Positions 41,968 to 56,000 of a stretch of DNA of 64,000 nucleotides are shown one piece after another. The stretch comes from Litsea cubeba. Taxonomy: Eukaryota; Streptophyta; Magnoliopsida; Laurales; Lauraceae. Every line of letters starts with the position of its first letter. The first letter of the stretch is position 1. Below the pieces are notes generated by a model, which did not search any database, was not told where the DNA came from, and saw nothing but the letters and a program-made list of their open reading frames with translations. The position numbers were made by a program, and so were the translations under genes. Where the stretch lies: positions 27,373,736 to 27,437,735 of the forward strand of contig CM022949.1 in NCBI GenBank assembly GCA_012931725.1. Reading direction: 5' to 3'.

Positions 41968-44900
41968 CTTGTTTTGATTTCTCTCTGTTTACTTCTTTCG
42001 TAGATGAGGATAGAGATTGGACATAGAATCTAGTGGTCTTAATCTCAAAAGCGCTGAAAGCTAGAGTCTTTTCATCTCCTTCAATCAAGTTATAACAGAG
42101 GGTTGGGTACTCAGCTCAGCTAACACTGATAATTGCGGGTAGATTTTCCTCTTCTTCACTCCTTCCAATGTATTCATGCAAGGTGTTCTGCAAGTTTTTT
42201 GAGAGAGAGAGAGACTTAGAAACCCTACCAGATTGTGTCAAGGGGAATTATGTAAGGGAAATTTCAAATAGGTAGAAAACTTTTGGCTTATTTTAAAAAA
42301 AGTACATAAAGATTTGCATATTTAAAAAAAAGTATAAAAGTTTTCCAAAATTCTTTCAATCAAAATCCTCTAAACAAAAAAAATTGAGAAATGACAAAAA
42401 TACCCATGTGTCAGTTTTCAAAATTTTCCTTTAATAAATCATTGAAGAGAAATGATGTCCAACCCAAATAACCTAAGTTATTATGCTAAATTAAATGATA
42501 TCATATGGTTCCTAATCTTAACAGATCACTAGTCTTAAAAATGATTTATTATCATCCATATCCAACATGGACACTCTAAAACGTCCCACACGTGATGATT
42601 CCATAACGCTCCTTAACACAACCTGCTAAAAAAAATCTAAACCATTAAGAATAAATGGCTAGAACCCTCTTGTACAATCTCTTAGTAAATTTCACTAAAA
42701 TAATAATTGAGGCAACCATCAAAGTCTTTTTTTTTTTGGTTAAAAGACTTTTTTTTGGTTAAAAGACTCATCACTTTTGAAATATAAGAAAAATAGAGAG
42801 AAATCTGATCATGGGCCCAAGTTATATTGAAGTGTTTGTATGAGAGATCATGGAAAGGAGGCATTAATTTTGAACAGATTAGATTTTCCTAAGTGGCCTC
42901 TACTTTTTTTTCTTCTGATAACCTAAGTGGGCTCTACTTGGAGCCTCAGATTTTCCAAAGGGGGCTCTACTTGCAGCCTCATGAAATTTTTCGTGAGTTA
43001 GAACCTTAGAAGATCCAGACCCTCGTTAGAGAGGGTTGCACAATTCGGTCTCTTGTCCATAATCAATCATGGATATTCAAATTTAAATGGAAATCTTTGA
43101 GAGGACAGGATATGTAGGAACTAGGAAAAGTAAGAGTTCAGTAAATTTTTTTATTTATTTGAATTGAAAAGATGAGAGATTTTGAAAAGATAAAGTCAAA
43201 ATTGATTCAAATTTGGGAGTTCAAATGAGTAATCTTGAACCCCAATTTTCAAATCAAATCGCCCGAGCTTCATATATATAATTTTACTCATGAGTGCTTC
43301 AAATCCAAGCATATGAAATTAATGAGATCAAGTGGTTAGGTTTGTAGCTTGGACAACGATTCATTTAGCATTGTGTTTAGCTTAGATCTTTAATCTTGAT
43401 TGATACTAAATAGATATTGATTTATTAATATCAACTGCATTGAAAAATAACATAAAGACAAAAACCAGCCATTAAAAAATTCTAGCTTCCACAGATAAAA
43501 AGAGTTTTTGATTCCGGTGGATTTGTGCTTCCACAGATAAAAAGAGTTTTTGATTCTGGTGAATTTGTTTCATCAAAATCCAAGTTCTCGGCAAAAAAAA
43601 TCAAAATTTCGTCCAAAATGTTGAAAATCTAGGTTTTTTTTTTTTTTTTTTTATAGAGGGAAGCGGACTGGTCTGGTCTGGCTGAAAAAAAAAGGGGGAA
43701 GAAGGAGGACGACTGACCTGAGCCTGACATCGCTGCCCGCATCCACCGCTGTTTCCGATACCGATGCCGCCCGCTGCCGCCGTACTCACATCGCCTCGTT
43801 CCCTCGTTCTCGCTTTCGAAGGGTCTGCAATCGAGTCTCAAAAAACGGGCAGCAAGACCTTAAAATAAAAGAGTCTCTTTTTTTTTTTTTTGTCTTTTGC
43901 CCATGTCTTTTTATCTATTTCCAAAAGAGTCCTTCTTGTCTTTTTGGCCTTTATTCTACTCTCTCTCTCTCTCTTTTTTTTTTTAAATAATACTCATACT
44001 AAAATCCCAATTGTCTTTATTGCCTTTGATTCATTCTTTTTTATTCTATTTTTACTAGTAGTTCTAAAATTACAATCTAATGTTAAAAGTTTATATTTCT
44101 TTTACATTATATATATAAATTATTTTTAATCTGAAACACCGAAATATTTCATTTTGTAAGTTAGATCGAAATGGAATTGACAACTATGTTACGGCCATGT
44201 AGCCTCATATACAAAATAAGACTATCATTTCCTATCTCTTTGTACTACAATTCTCAAGGAATATCTTCAATATTTTAAATTTAAGAGTATAAAGTAAAAT
44301 CTTCATAGTTGATATTCCCCACTTTGAAAGCAATGATAAAAAAAAAAAAAAATAGAGAGATCATTTTAAGTAATCAAAGATGGTTGGAGGGAGATGGCAC
44401 AAATATCTCCTTTTTTTAAAGGTTAAAATATTTATTTTAAAGATTAATTTTTTTTAAAAAAAGTAACATTTTTTTGAAAGGTAATATCTTAATCTATGAA
44501 GACCACTGGATTCCTGGTCTTGACGTCTTAATGAATCATCCAATCACACCACAAGCAATCACAGTAGTATCAAATCTACACACAGTGCAGATCTTACTCT
44601 TTGGGAAGGCAAACAGGCTTGCGTGAAATATACTACTTCTAAACTATTTATGGCCCACACCAATTGTGCAAAAAATTGTGGGAATCCCATTAGGAGGGCA
44701 TGATGTTTGATGTTAATTGGGCCTCCAAACCAGCATGGACATGCTCTTTAAAAGCTTTATACAGGTATTTAGTGCCTAGATTCCAAGGTCCCCAATTACC
44801 TTGAAGGATTGTTTGGAAGTTACATAATCTTCCAAAATTGCAATTTTTAACTTAAGGACAAGGGTGGCTAAATGGATGAATGAAAGCAACACCTTGTGTG

Positions 44901-45432
44901 CTCTATACAAGATAGAACATGAGTCTTTGGATCGTCTATTTTGTCAATAAAGAAACCCATTCATTATGAATCATATTCGCAATGGTTTTGATTCCATGCG
45001 TCCATAGCCACTAGAGAATTGGAGCTACTATTACTTGGCTTATTTGGAAAACTAAGAATCAAAATTTTGTTCAATTTGCCCCCTATCTTGCCTAAAATTG
45101 TGATTGTTTAATGGGGAATGCCCCCATTGGGTTTCTCTCTATGGAGGACTGGAATGAATGCATTCCCTTTATGGCATTGAAGTGTACATATGACTGGTAA
45201 AACAATATTTCAAGTATTTCCTTTAAAGGGATTTTGACTGTAAAGGAGCTTTGAGACTCTGAATCTACTAGTAGGTGAAAATTACCCTTTCTGTGTGATA
45301 TTCCACAACCTTGGACCCCACTAAGACATGCTGCTGTGAAAAGGGATTGTGAAAAATGAAGTGCTCTATTTTTTGAATCATGTACTTGAACATGACTATG
45401 TTTGTTTTTTTTGGGTGAACACATGACTAGTA
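41968..45432. other. Intergenic DNA, no gene seen
   Basis: AT-rich with many homopolymer runs. A 42-bp tandem duplication (GCTTCCACAGATAAAAAGAG..) lies at 43485-43568. ORFs near 43600-43840 and 45092-45445 are not recognisable and lack splice partners. Confidence 0.55.
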
Positions 45433-46060
45433 TGTTTAGATACATTAGAATCCTTATTCTCTTTCCTTATTAGAGATAAGGATAGGTGTTAGGGATTTTA
45501 GGGATAGAGTTAAAAGATCTGAGCTTCGAATTATCTTTTACTATTATTTTCTTGTCTTGTATGTAACGAGAAGTTGATTTGAATAAAGTATCAAAGTGGG
45601 GCCATGAAGATCTTGTGATTAAGTCGGACACGGTTTTATCTTTCATTCTTCTGTTATAATCGCCGTCAATTTTTTTAATTTCAATTAGAGCAGCCTCTCT
45701 CATCCATTCAATATCCAAACCTTACGATTTCTCCATCTTCATCATCAAATTACACGATCATCCACAGACAGATGATGACAACAAAGAAATGTGAAGATTG
45801 TTTTTATTAAATAAAAAAAAAACTATCATTATTTATTTATGTTCATGACATAAAGGATTTTATATTGTTGAAAGAAACGAGATGTAACTGCGTGGAGATG
45901 TTAGATATATTAGAATCATTATTGTCTTCCTTTATTAGAGACAAGGATAAGTGTTACAAATTGTAGGGATAGAGTTAAAGATTTGAATTTTAAATTATCA
46001 TTTACTATTATTTTCGTATAAAAGGTGAAGTTGATTTGAATAAAATTTTAGTGAGTTTTA
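45433..46060 (+). mobile_element. TRIM-like miniature LTR retrotransposon, degraded
   Basis: Two related direct repeats of about 160 bp start TGTTTAGATACATTAGAATCC (45433) and TGTTAGATATATTAGAATC (45899). Both contain AGGGATAGAGTTAAA, TTACTATTATTTTC and GAAGTTGATTTGAATAAA. The first ends near TATCA (45593), followed by AAGTGGGGCC; a purine-rich GCGTGGAGA precedes the second. The 300-bp interior has no coding capacity. This layout fits a TRIM, but the repeats are diverged and I found no target duplication. Confidence 0.45.
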
Positions 46061-46130
46061 TCTCGATGAAACCATTTTTTAACGTGTCCACAAAGGTAAA
46101 TTGGGCTCCATCCAAGAGGAGTATTAAAAA

Positions 46131-46544
46131 TAGGGTTGCAAACGGGTATCCGATTCTCCGATTACCCGAAAGTTCCGACCCGCAAAAAACCGGGTCTGGA
46201 ACCTATTTTAGGTTGGGTCCGGAACCCAATTTAGGTTCTGATTGATAAATGGGTATGGTTTTGGGTCCATATAGGTTCCAACCCCTGGACCCAAGACCCG
46301 ATATATGAGTCTTTCAAAATAATTTCTTTTTGACACTTTTATGTATAATACTGGAGGTAGTGGACTTGATGCACTGTTATAAGTTGAATGATATGCTTAT
46401 TTTAAGAAAAAAATGAGAATAAAGAGATATTAGAATTGATTTTGGAACTAAATTCTAGTCCTTTAGGTGGACCGGTTTCGGAACTGGATCCGGGTTTTCC
46501 TATCATAACCGGGTCTGGAACAAACAAAACAGGTTCAAATCCTA
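46131..46544. mobile_element. hAT-type MITE (family 1, copy 2)
   Basis: 414 bp. Starts TAGGGTTGCAAACGGGTATC and ends AGGTTCAAATCCTA. Flanked by ATTAAAAA (46123-46130) and ATTAGAAA (46545-46552), 7 of 8 identical. The first 60 bp are homologous to the MITE at 32324 (GATTCTCC, ATTACCCGAA, CCGACCCG). Confidence 0.65.
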
Positions 46545-46552
46545 ATTAGAAA

Positions 46553-48374
46553 GCATCTATATTAAACCAAATGCACCTACTCTTTTTACATGCCTCAAGT
46601 TAATACACGGACACTACCCCCACATACGATAGTCACTTGAAAAGTAATTCAATTACTGTTTTGTTGTTCTTCTTAACTTTGGCAAAAGAGAAATAACCCA
46701 CTTGAGAAACATGTGATTAAGGAGTCATTTAAACAAATACCGATCCACTTCAATCTTCATACACATAGATAGAGCCACAATAAATATACACATCAATAAA
46801 AAATTAAGGTACCCTTAGTTCTAAAAAAAATAAGTAAAAAAATGTTTTCTAGATGTGATGATGGTTAAAGAAGGCTTTTGAACTATAAGAGGACAATTAA
46901 TGGAAATAAAATGAGTATAATCAATTTGTTTTAACAAATTTAATTTGTTTGACTTATATGTTTTTCCATTAAACAGATAGAAAAAAGAAATAAAAGAAAA
47001 GAGATGGACAAATAATACAACAAAAATCTAAAAATCATTTTAATACCCTTTTATCCATTTTATGAATGGTTATGGTTAATAATCTTTGACTTCAAACAAA
47101 TAAAATACTAAATTAGGCCCTCACCAAACTCAAATGATCAAGAAGTTCAAAACCAGAAACCTCTTAAGATTTTTAGAACAGAACACTGATCAGCATATGC
47201 TTATAAATTATGAAGTCAGATTAATCAACACATGCATGAATCCAAGGCAATTTGTTTCTTTCTCTTTCTTAAATTTTCACCCTTTCGCTCTCTCACACAC
47301 ATTTTTCATTTCTTACTTTTCTTTACAAGATGCACAATTTCATGAATTTAGCATACCTCCCCAGATGAGAGACGGTTCACAAATTTTGGTAGTTAGATCT
47401 AATAGGTTCCTCAACATTTAGCTCCTTTCCTACAGCTTTATGCTTTCCTGAAACAAAACATAGGTAATCTCAAATCGATAACCAATGATAATTTTAGGTA
47501 ATCAAATGAATTTAGTTGAATAATTTTACTATTGTTATTTTTTTTTGTCTTACTTTCTCATGCGGTTTTTTTTTTTTTAGTAATTGTCTCAAACATGTCG
47601 TGATCATATTTAGCCAAACAATCACTTTTATTCATAAGATGAACATTCAGCATGACATCATCATAGTGAAAGAAATCAAATCCACAAAAGTCACGCATTT
47701 AACAAAATTTCTAATCTCATAGGTAACAAAGAAAAACTATCCGACAAAACCTAGTAAAAATTAGGGGCCATAATCTCCCTCAATGCCCAATAATATGAAA
47801 TCACTGCACTGCAGGTCATCAATCTCTTATGCTAGTCATATGTTATCGATTGAATCAAATCTAAGAACCACACGTATCAATCAAATTTCTCAAAAACCAA
47901 AACTCGCAAAAGCTGCACAACATAATAGATATCTAGATCTTACACGCTTCAAACAAATCAAATCCTCAAAAACCGCAACGCATCCAAATGATAAGTAAAA
48001 CCAAGAAGAAAAGAAATCTGTATTCAGAGATCTGATGCAAAGAGAAATGGAAAACACGAGAGAGAGAGATTGAGAAAGAGGGGGAGATAGAGAGAGATGG
48101 AGAGACCAAAGACAAGATGAGTAGAGCACCTGCCGGAGGGAGGGTCGCCGTCACGATGGTGGTGCGTGCGTCAATGTCGGTCGCTAAGATGGAGAGCGAT
48201 GGAGGGAGAGAATGGAGATTGGCCGATTAGGTTAGAGATGAAAAGGGTCGTGGGGACTTGGGTAAATTTTTAAGTTGGGGCTGGGCCAAAGGGGCTTAGG
48301 GCCCTTATGGGCTTTTTCCAGTTTTGGCACCCAACCCACAACATGTAGGTCCGCCCCTGCGGCTCCGGGTTCCC
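46553..48374. other. Intergenic DNA, no gene seen
   Basis: AT-rich; purine-rich (GA)n patch at 48058-48110. Minus-strand ORFs near 47890-48154 are low-complexity Ser/Leu products of that patch. The last 100 bp are the promoter region of the HD gene. Confidence 0.55.
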
Positions 48375-48380
48375 TATAAA
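48375..48380 (+). promoter_or_regulatory. TATA box of the HD-phosphohydrolase gene
   Basis: CCCTATAAAGGC 49 bp upstream of ATG 48429. The implied 5' UTR is only about 20-25 nt and is (GA)-rich. Confidence 0.65.
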
Positions 48381-48428
48381 GGCAGCCAACCCCACAGGAG
48401 AGAGAGAGAGAAGAGAGAAGAGAGAGAG

Positions 48429-49965
48429 ATGGAGGTGTCGGTGGTGACAAGAGCAGAGGAATTAGTGCGAAGGGCAATGAAAGGGAACGATGCTTCTCAC
48501 GACGCAGCTCACGCCTTCAGAGTCAGAGATCTTGCTCTTTCTTTAGCGCACGAAGAGGGTCTCTCTTCCTCTCCAGATTCTCTCCTTATTGTATGCTCCT
48601 TTTCTTCTACTTCTTCTACTATCATCTGTCTCTTACTTGCTTTTCATGACATACAATACAACAACAGCAAATTCAAACTCAAACTCAAACTGAAGAATGG
48701 GACAACACAAATCTGATTAGGAAAACCCCAAAACCCCAAACCCTAAACAAACCCCATGACTTAACTAGGTAGATGGAATAGGATCACAATGGGGAAGTGA
48801 ACAGAACCCTATGCTGCATTGCATTAGTATTTTGCCCCCATTGTATTACATTGAAAATAAAGAGAAAGAAGTGAACTTGGTTGGAGTGGAACTTATTTAT
48901 GAAGCCCCCACAAATTATTGGATTGCGCAGCGCATCACTAAGAGAATGCATGGAGTGATTACCACATATAAATAGAAAGCAAAAGCTTAAATTTACTGTG
49001 TTCATTTTTTTTGGGGTCTGCCACAGCTTATACATATATTGGGGCTTGTCACATTCATTGCATGATTATAAAGTAAATCCTATTTTAAGAGTTACTTATC
49101 TGATCCCTCTGAAAGGTATTACCAATAACACTCTTATTTAATAACTTGACTGACAATATAAGTATACCTTGACTTACAGGACTTACAACTTTAAGTTACA
49201 TCACACTTGCGGACAAGATGAATACCATGATTAACATGTCGTGATTAAGATGATGAATTGATGCTTAGAGCAATGACTAATATAACGCCATGACTAAGGC
49301 ACCCCTTGAAACTTGCAACTGCTCCATATTCTTTCAAGAAATGGACCGTAACTTCTTTAGTACTTGTGTGAACTTTGAACTGCATAAAGTTGAACTTGTT
49401 GGATAGTTAATTGAATAACTCCTTAAATATGCATAATTTAGTGTCATTCGGACATTGTTTGGCACATTAAATATGTCCACCTACAAAAAAAATAAAAATA
49501 AAGAAATTTCTACATAAATTGAACATAGGGGCCTATGTATGAATTATGGGACCCATCATGGACCGAGGGATTAATTCATGGGAAAGATCCGTTGATCTTC
49601 ATTAGTTACATTGTGGGGTTGTAAGTAACACGAGCTGCTTGCTTGTGATAAATATTGATAATAATAACTTGGAAAATCATTTGAATTTGATAAAATTCTT
49701 GTACAGTTGGAGTTCTCCAGCCTAATGGGTTATTCTATTATTTTTGGTGCTTTTTTGTTTCGTCTTGATCAATCTTTAATGATCATTATCTTTCCTGGCT
49801 TGCATTTGCTACACCCTGCACATAGGAAATGAAGTGCTTGTAGGGCTGCAGTGATTTTCTATCATTTACCTTTATATTTTGCATGTAATTTTCTTTCGTA
49901 AATCTTATTTTATTTTTTATTTTTAAATCCTTGTAGGTGGAGCTTGCAGCCCTTCTTCATGACAT

Positions 49966-50031
<66 letters not shown>

Positions 50032-53000
50032 ACACCACAAACAAAAAAAAAAAAAACACACACACACACACACACGCACACTAACACACCTCAGCTGTAT
50101 TCTTTTTCCACTAACTTCTGAAATACTTCTGTTCTTCCAATTTCATTGTATTGATTCCGTTACTTAATGTGTGTTCATGTTTGCAGGAGACTACAAATAT
50201 GTGAAGTACGGTGATGTTCTTGCTTATAATGCCTAGGTTTTCTGTATTATCTAGATTTTCTTAGTCTTCTATCTGAAAATTGTAAGCTTGAGGTGGGTGC
50301 AATGAATTTTCTATTATATTTATAATTTCTCGTTGGACCAATTAATTCTAGGATTCATAAGTGGTCTTTTACTTTTGGTTATAGCAGTATAGCTTACAGT
50401 ACATGCAGTTTGACACAGTGAAACAAACCATATCAACAATCACGATTTTCTATTTCTCTCTACTTCTCATTTGCCAACTAGTTAATATGTTGATCAAATG
50501 ATCCTAATAATAGGGAGTTTGAACGATTTTTCACTTTACCTTCCATTTTTCTGCATTAAGCATGAAATCTAAGGTGAACCTTTTAAATTGATGATGTAGG
50601 TCGATGACAAAGTGTTTTCTTAAGTTAATGAAAAATTGAAAACCACCCCTTCAGTAAGGTATTGGTTGGATAGTTAAAATAATCTGATGTAAAGGAAAAT
50701 GAACCCAATTGCAGGCCTTGTTTTCAAGGTGTTTGACCAAAAGAATGAAAAGATCAACATCATCGCCTGCTGAAACCTTTTCCCTGTCAATATGGGTAGG
50801 CAGGCTGAGTGCTACTCTTTTTTTTTTTTTCAAAGTAAACTTGGAAACTGGCACATTTTTCTATGCCCAAAATGTTGTCTGATGCAACCCTCCTCCTTTG
50901 CGCTTAGGATCGGCAGATGCCTTTGAACAGCACATGGTGAAGAAATTTTGAGTTTAAGCGAAACATAACTCTGATTGAACAATCATAACCAATGTTTTGG
51001 AACATTGAGGCGTGAGGAGAGAATCCCAACTTCCCAAAGCTTGGGGCATAAGCCTCAAAGCATGGAACATAAACCTCAAGGGCATGTCTTTTTAATGAAT
51101 GAATAGTTTGGCTGTTTTTTTCTCTTTTAATGAGTTAATTACAGCTGAATTAAGTTAAATCTAGTTACGCTAGTCATAAATTAAAAAAATGTATTTCAAG
51201 AACCTTAAAATTACATATTGCTCCTCCCAATACGGAACATGATTTAAATGCATGTTTCATCTGAGGCACACACCTCAAACATCCCTCATACAGTGAGACA
51301 TACGCTCTAATAAATGCAAGCTACACCTGAGACTTGAGAGAGAGTTTTTTCTAGGAAGTCCCGCTCTGATGTGAGCATCAAGATGTAAGCCCTAAACACT
51401 TTCAAAACTCTAATAGTAACAATCTTATTTTAGTTCCTTTTTGTTACAGTATACCTCTCTTATACTGTATAGTTTTCTTTTATTAATAGAGTCACCTTTT
51501 CAAAAAAAAAATCTTATTTTAGTTATTGATTTTTTTTTTGTTGACCAATATTTATTCAACTGTTCTTTGGAGACTACTTGAAACGTAATTTGTAATTGGT
51601 AGTTTGATCAGAGCAAGTTTCATGTCGCGGTCCATTATAAATAAGTCTCATAGATTGGCTACTATGGATGGGCATGCTTAAATGCCATGTAGATGGTAAT
51701 CGAGGCGACAAAGGAATTTTGGTATGCAAGAGTGAACAGAGTCTAACACTCTAACCATTCAAAAAAAAAAAGAGGGCTGAATCGAAGGTGGTGGGAATCC
51801 TTTCTTGAGAAGCTGTTTTACTTTTACCTCCTTATGTAGGTGGCTTTCTCTGTTTGATTTCCCTTTTGGGGCTGGCTGGTTTGGCCCGTATATCGATTTA
51901 GCTGCCTCTGTAGTTTTGTTTTTTTTGGTGTTTTTTATAATCTTTTTAGTTTTTCCTGTTTATATGAATATATAAACGTACATATTCACCATTGTGGGGG
52001 GAAAAAAAGACTGAACCAATCTTTCTTGTGAACTTGTTAGATTTTGTTGAATGATTTGAACATTTTAGTTATTTCGGTTGATTTTTGCATTTTCTTTAAT
52101 TTGTGGAGCTGGCGCAGGGAGCTATCTGAAGAGGTGGTTATTGTTGAGAGGTTTCTTGGAGAGGAGGGGTTAGATGAAAGCATAAAAGAAAAGATACTGA
52201 AGATCATAAAGGGAATGGGTAAGCTTCTGTCAACAATGTATTGTAGCTTCAGCCTTTCCTCAACTCCCACTCTAGTTTTTAACGCCTATTTTGAATAAAA
52301 CTTTGTTTATGTTAGGCTGTTAGGAGAGGAGATTAGCAGTTTATGATACTTCGATGTTCATAACACAAGCTTAACTTAGAGATTGGTCTCATGCTTTCTA
52401 GTTTCTAGATATAGCTTGATCGAGTCAAGGCAAATTTATCATTTTATTAGGACTTCTATCCGCTGATTTTATAGAAGATTCTGGCTTTCAGAGCATAATA
52501 GGACAACCCTATTTCACTTGAAAAATTGGCAAGTTTCTGGAGATCTTTTTATTTTGTAGTTTTTTGTGAATATAGATGTACAAACAAGCTGCTGTCCCTC
52601 CTGGTGTTGCTGCAGTTCTGATTTGGATTCTTTTTTGACAAGCAAATGGGTGCAATGAATAATGATCAAGAAACTGTCCCAGTTTTGTTCTGTTCTGTCA
52701 CTTTCGTCTTGAGAAAAGCAACAAATTTTTTATTGCTTTATAATATTTATATGTACTTTTGGCCCAAACCCGACCCAATTAGACATAATTGAGTTTTTGC
52801 CTTGGCTTTGATTCTAGGATTGAGACCCTGACCCAAACCCTGTCCTGAATTCCTAACCAATCTAGTCACCCAGTTCTTGTTCTGGTTGTACCCAACTCTG
52901 ACACAACCTGTCTATAGTCCTCACTTTTAATGCTGATGGAATTATCTTGTCAAAAAAAATGTTGCCTTTTCATGACGTGTATTCTGATGATTATACTAAA

Positions 53001-56000
53001 GCATCTTATAATTTTTAGAAGTCCAAAATATTGCTTCTCATTTTTAACATTGTTGCTTGCTTTCCATTCAAAAAAAAAAAAAAAAACCATTGTTGCTTGC
53101 TTACCCTTTTGCCTACCATGAACTATCGTTATTTGGTGCTCTACTAATTTGGAAGTTGGAGCTGAGTCCAATCACTGGCTGCAGTTTGTCTACTTGCCAG
53201 CCATGCTTGATTTCCATATTATTTTTTTTAAATAATGAATTGACAACAGACTAATATTGTCTTTCTAATTTCAGGTTTCAAGGATGAGCTCGCACAGATT
53301 GCATGCCATGATTCTTGTCCTGAATTTGGAGTTGTTCAAGATGCTGACCGTCTTGACGCAATTGGTGCTATTGGTAAAGATTTTGGATTCTGTAAGATCC
53401 ATAGTATGATTCTGTTGAAAAATGTTTTACATGGTTAATTCATTAGCTCTGCATGGTGTTACATATTTTCCTTGTAATGCAATGTTGGATCTCAGTTGCT
53501 GCCTTTCTTATTTACTTCCAGTCTGAGCTACAGACGATGTAATCCTAATACCTTTCTTAAGACCCCAGCATTATGTGGGGGCAGTTCTGTCTTTTCTATG
53601 GTTGAATGTCTGTTCTTCTTCATTGTGCTTGAATGGCATGTTCTATGTTGTCTTGTTAGCGTCACAATCTAGAGATTCTTGTTTCGTTTCTCTATTCATA
53701 ATTCTATTCCTTTTTGTCACAAACTATGCCACACATATAAAGGGTGCAGTTTTAGGTGTCCATACAGTATTTATGTGTACTCTGAAATGTTATGTTCTTG
53801 TATTAGGAGTATATATATTAGAAAACTTTCTAATTATCATTCAAGAAGTTTATATACCAGAGAAGTGATATGGCTGTGCTGAGTTGAATCCACAATCTTG
53901 TGGCTGCAACAAAAAAGCACCTTTTAACCATCTTTTCTTAATGAAAAGGTCCAGTTATAAATATTTTCTACTGCCAAGGTTGGAACTCAAACACTATGTT
54001 AAACGTACTGATTTAATTATGTTGAGCTTGTAAATTTGGGAGTCTAAAGGCAAATGAACAATGTATCAGACTCAGTCCTGTTCTTCCTTTTGTCTCAATG
54101 AACTGTCTGGACATTTCTGATCTGATTATAATACACTTCTTACTTTCTTTATTATAGTTCTTGTACTCAGAACAGAATCTTTGCATATACCGCATGTGAA
54201 GATGTGATTGCAAAGAAATAATGTTGTAATTTATTTCAGGAATTGCTCGCTGCTTTACTTTTGGTGGAAATAGGATGCAAGTGTTGCATGATCCTGCTAT
54301 TCAGCCACGTCTGGCTTTGTCAAAGGAAGATTATATGAAAAAAGATGAGAAGCAGACTACAGTTAATCATTTCCACGAGAAGCTTTTGAAGCTGAAAGAC
54401 TTGATGAAGACAAAGGTAAGACAGGAAAGCATGTGACATATTACTTGTGTTGATGAGCTTTTGAAATCATGGAGCCATAAAATGAAAAGAACACTTGCAT
54501 TATCAACCCATGCTTCACGACTTGATATTACCTTACCAAGAACATTTGGATGTCTTAGTCATCCAGCCCATGGATGAAAATATCGGCCGTAGCGGTGGCC
54601 ACCGCCACGCTACGGCCGATTTATCGCATGTCACACCCGTAGCGGCCGCTACGTCCGCTACGGGGCCGCTACGGCCGCTACGAGGCCGCTACGACCGCTA
54701 CGGGGTGAGAAATTTTTTTTTTTTCAAACTTTTTTAAAATGCATGATAATACTTAATTCTTTTATTCTTCTTTCCAAATAACATTTCTACACAATTCTTC
54801 TACCCTTTTATGCTTAAAAGAACACCAAAAAGCACAGGATCTCGCCGAATTACAGTCGATACAGAGAGTTCTTCTTAAGGATTCTTCTCTAAGTACATCC
54901 TATTAGACACCCCCTTTGGTAGATGTATTTTTTTCTCTAGGTACTCCTAAGTCTTGACTTCATGACGTTTTTTCTTTTATGAGCCTTTCATTAGTTTCTA
55001 AGTTAGCATAACTAAACAACATGAACACATGTGAAAAAAAATATCATTATTATTATTTTCTATTTATATAGCGATACAGGACCTCATACAATGAGGGGAC
55101 CACTACGCCCCCTTTTCTTATTTACTTTTGCAAAAGAACCACATATTCTTTCATTTTACAATTTTCTGGATTTTCTGAAATTTTTTCAGATTTTTTGGGC
55201 GATTTTTTCAAATCGCACCGCTACGCCGCTACGTATCCCCGCTACGCTACGTATCGCCCACATCGTAGCGGTTTGGCGGCGGGCCGCTACGCCCGCCGCT
55301 ACCGCTATTTTCATCCTTGATCCAGCCAATACCATACAAAACTGTAGGGAGTAGATCATTGAAAATAGAAAAAGCCATACATTAAATAAACCATTCTATG
55401 TCACTAGGGAAGCATTTGGTGATGCTATCAATCTATTACCGGGTGAAAAATGATTTTATTTATTTATAAATTTGAAAATCCATTAGTTGGACGGTTCAGT
55501 CATCTGATCAGTTGTTATGTGATGAACTGTAAATGTTGGCAATGTAGGATTATCAAAGCCTTGTCCCAACTATATTGCGGTTAGCTACATGAATTTTGTT
55601 TTCTCATTCTAGGAACGGGGCTCAGTGATAGCAATCTACAAGGCTAGTATGAAAAGTGAGAAATGATAGAAAATCCTTTAAAGTGGTTGTACATTAATAG
55701 AAGAAGCTTATAATCCAAGAAGCAAAAAGCAACCCTAGTTTTCATAAATTCAATCATAAGAATTTATTGTCGTATATTAATTAGAAAAAGAAAATCAGTA
55801 CTCTTATTGTTCCTAAAAATGTTGTCATTAAGAAAAATCTAAAGTAAAAAAAAAGAGATGTTGTTCATGTCTTCTGCCTACTGGAAGTCTTAAATTGTCA
55901 GATGACAGGCATCACCTTATGAAGCTAGGTTCGATAACCTCAAAACTAGGGACGGCAATGAGTTAGGTTGGGTTGAGCACTGTGGTGGCCCTCACATGTT

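Noticed and set aside
48324..48716. 130-codon ORF starting upstream of the HD gene ATG
   Set aside because: Its first codons include the TATA box, and its end reads through the exon 1 donor; ATG 48429 fits the family start.
50206..50211. Alternative exon 3 donor TACG|GTGATG in the HD gene
   Set aside because: It puts exon 4 out of frame; the donor GTGAA|GTACGG keeps the conserved ELSEE reading.
51000..51350. Repeat rich in CCTCAA/GAGGC motifs in intron 3 or 4 of the HD gene
   Set aside because: Looks like dispersed repeat DNA, but no ends or family could be assigned by eye.
52740..52920. Possible hAT MITE in the HD gene intron 4
   Set aside because: GACCC-type motifs resemble other MITEs, but I could not find terminal repeats or a duplication.
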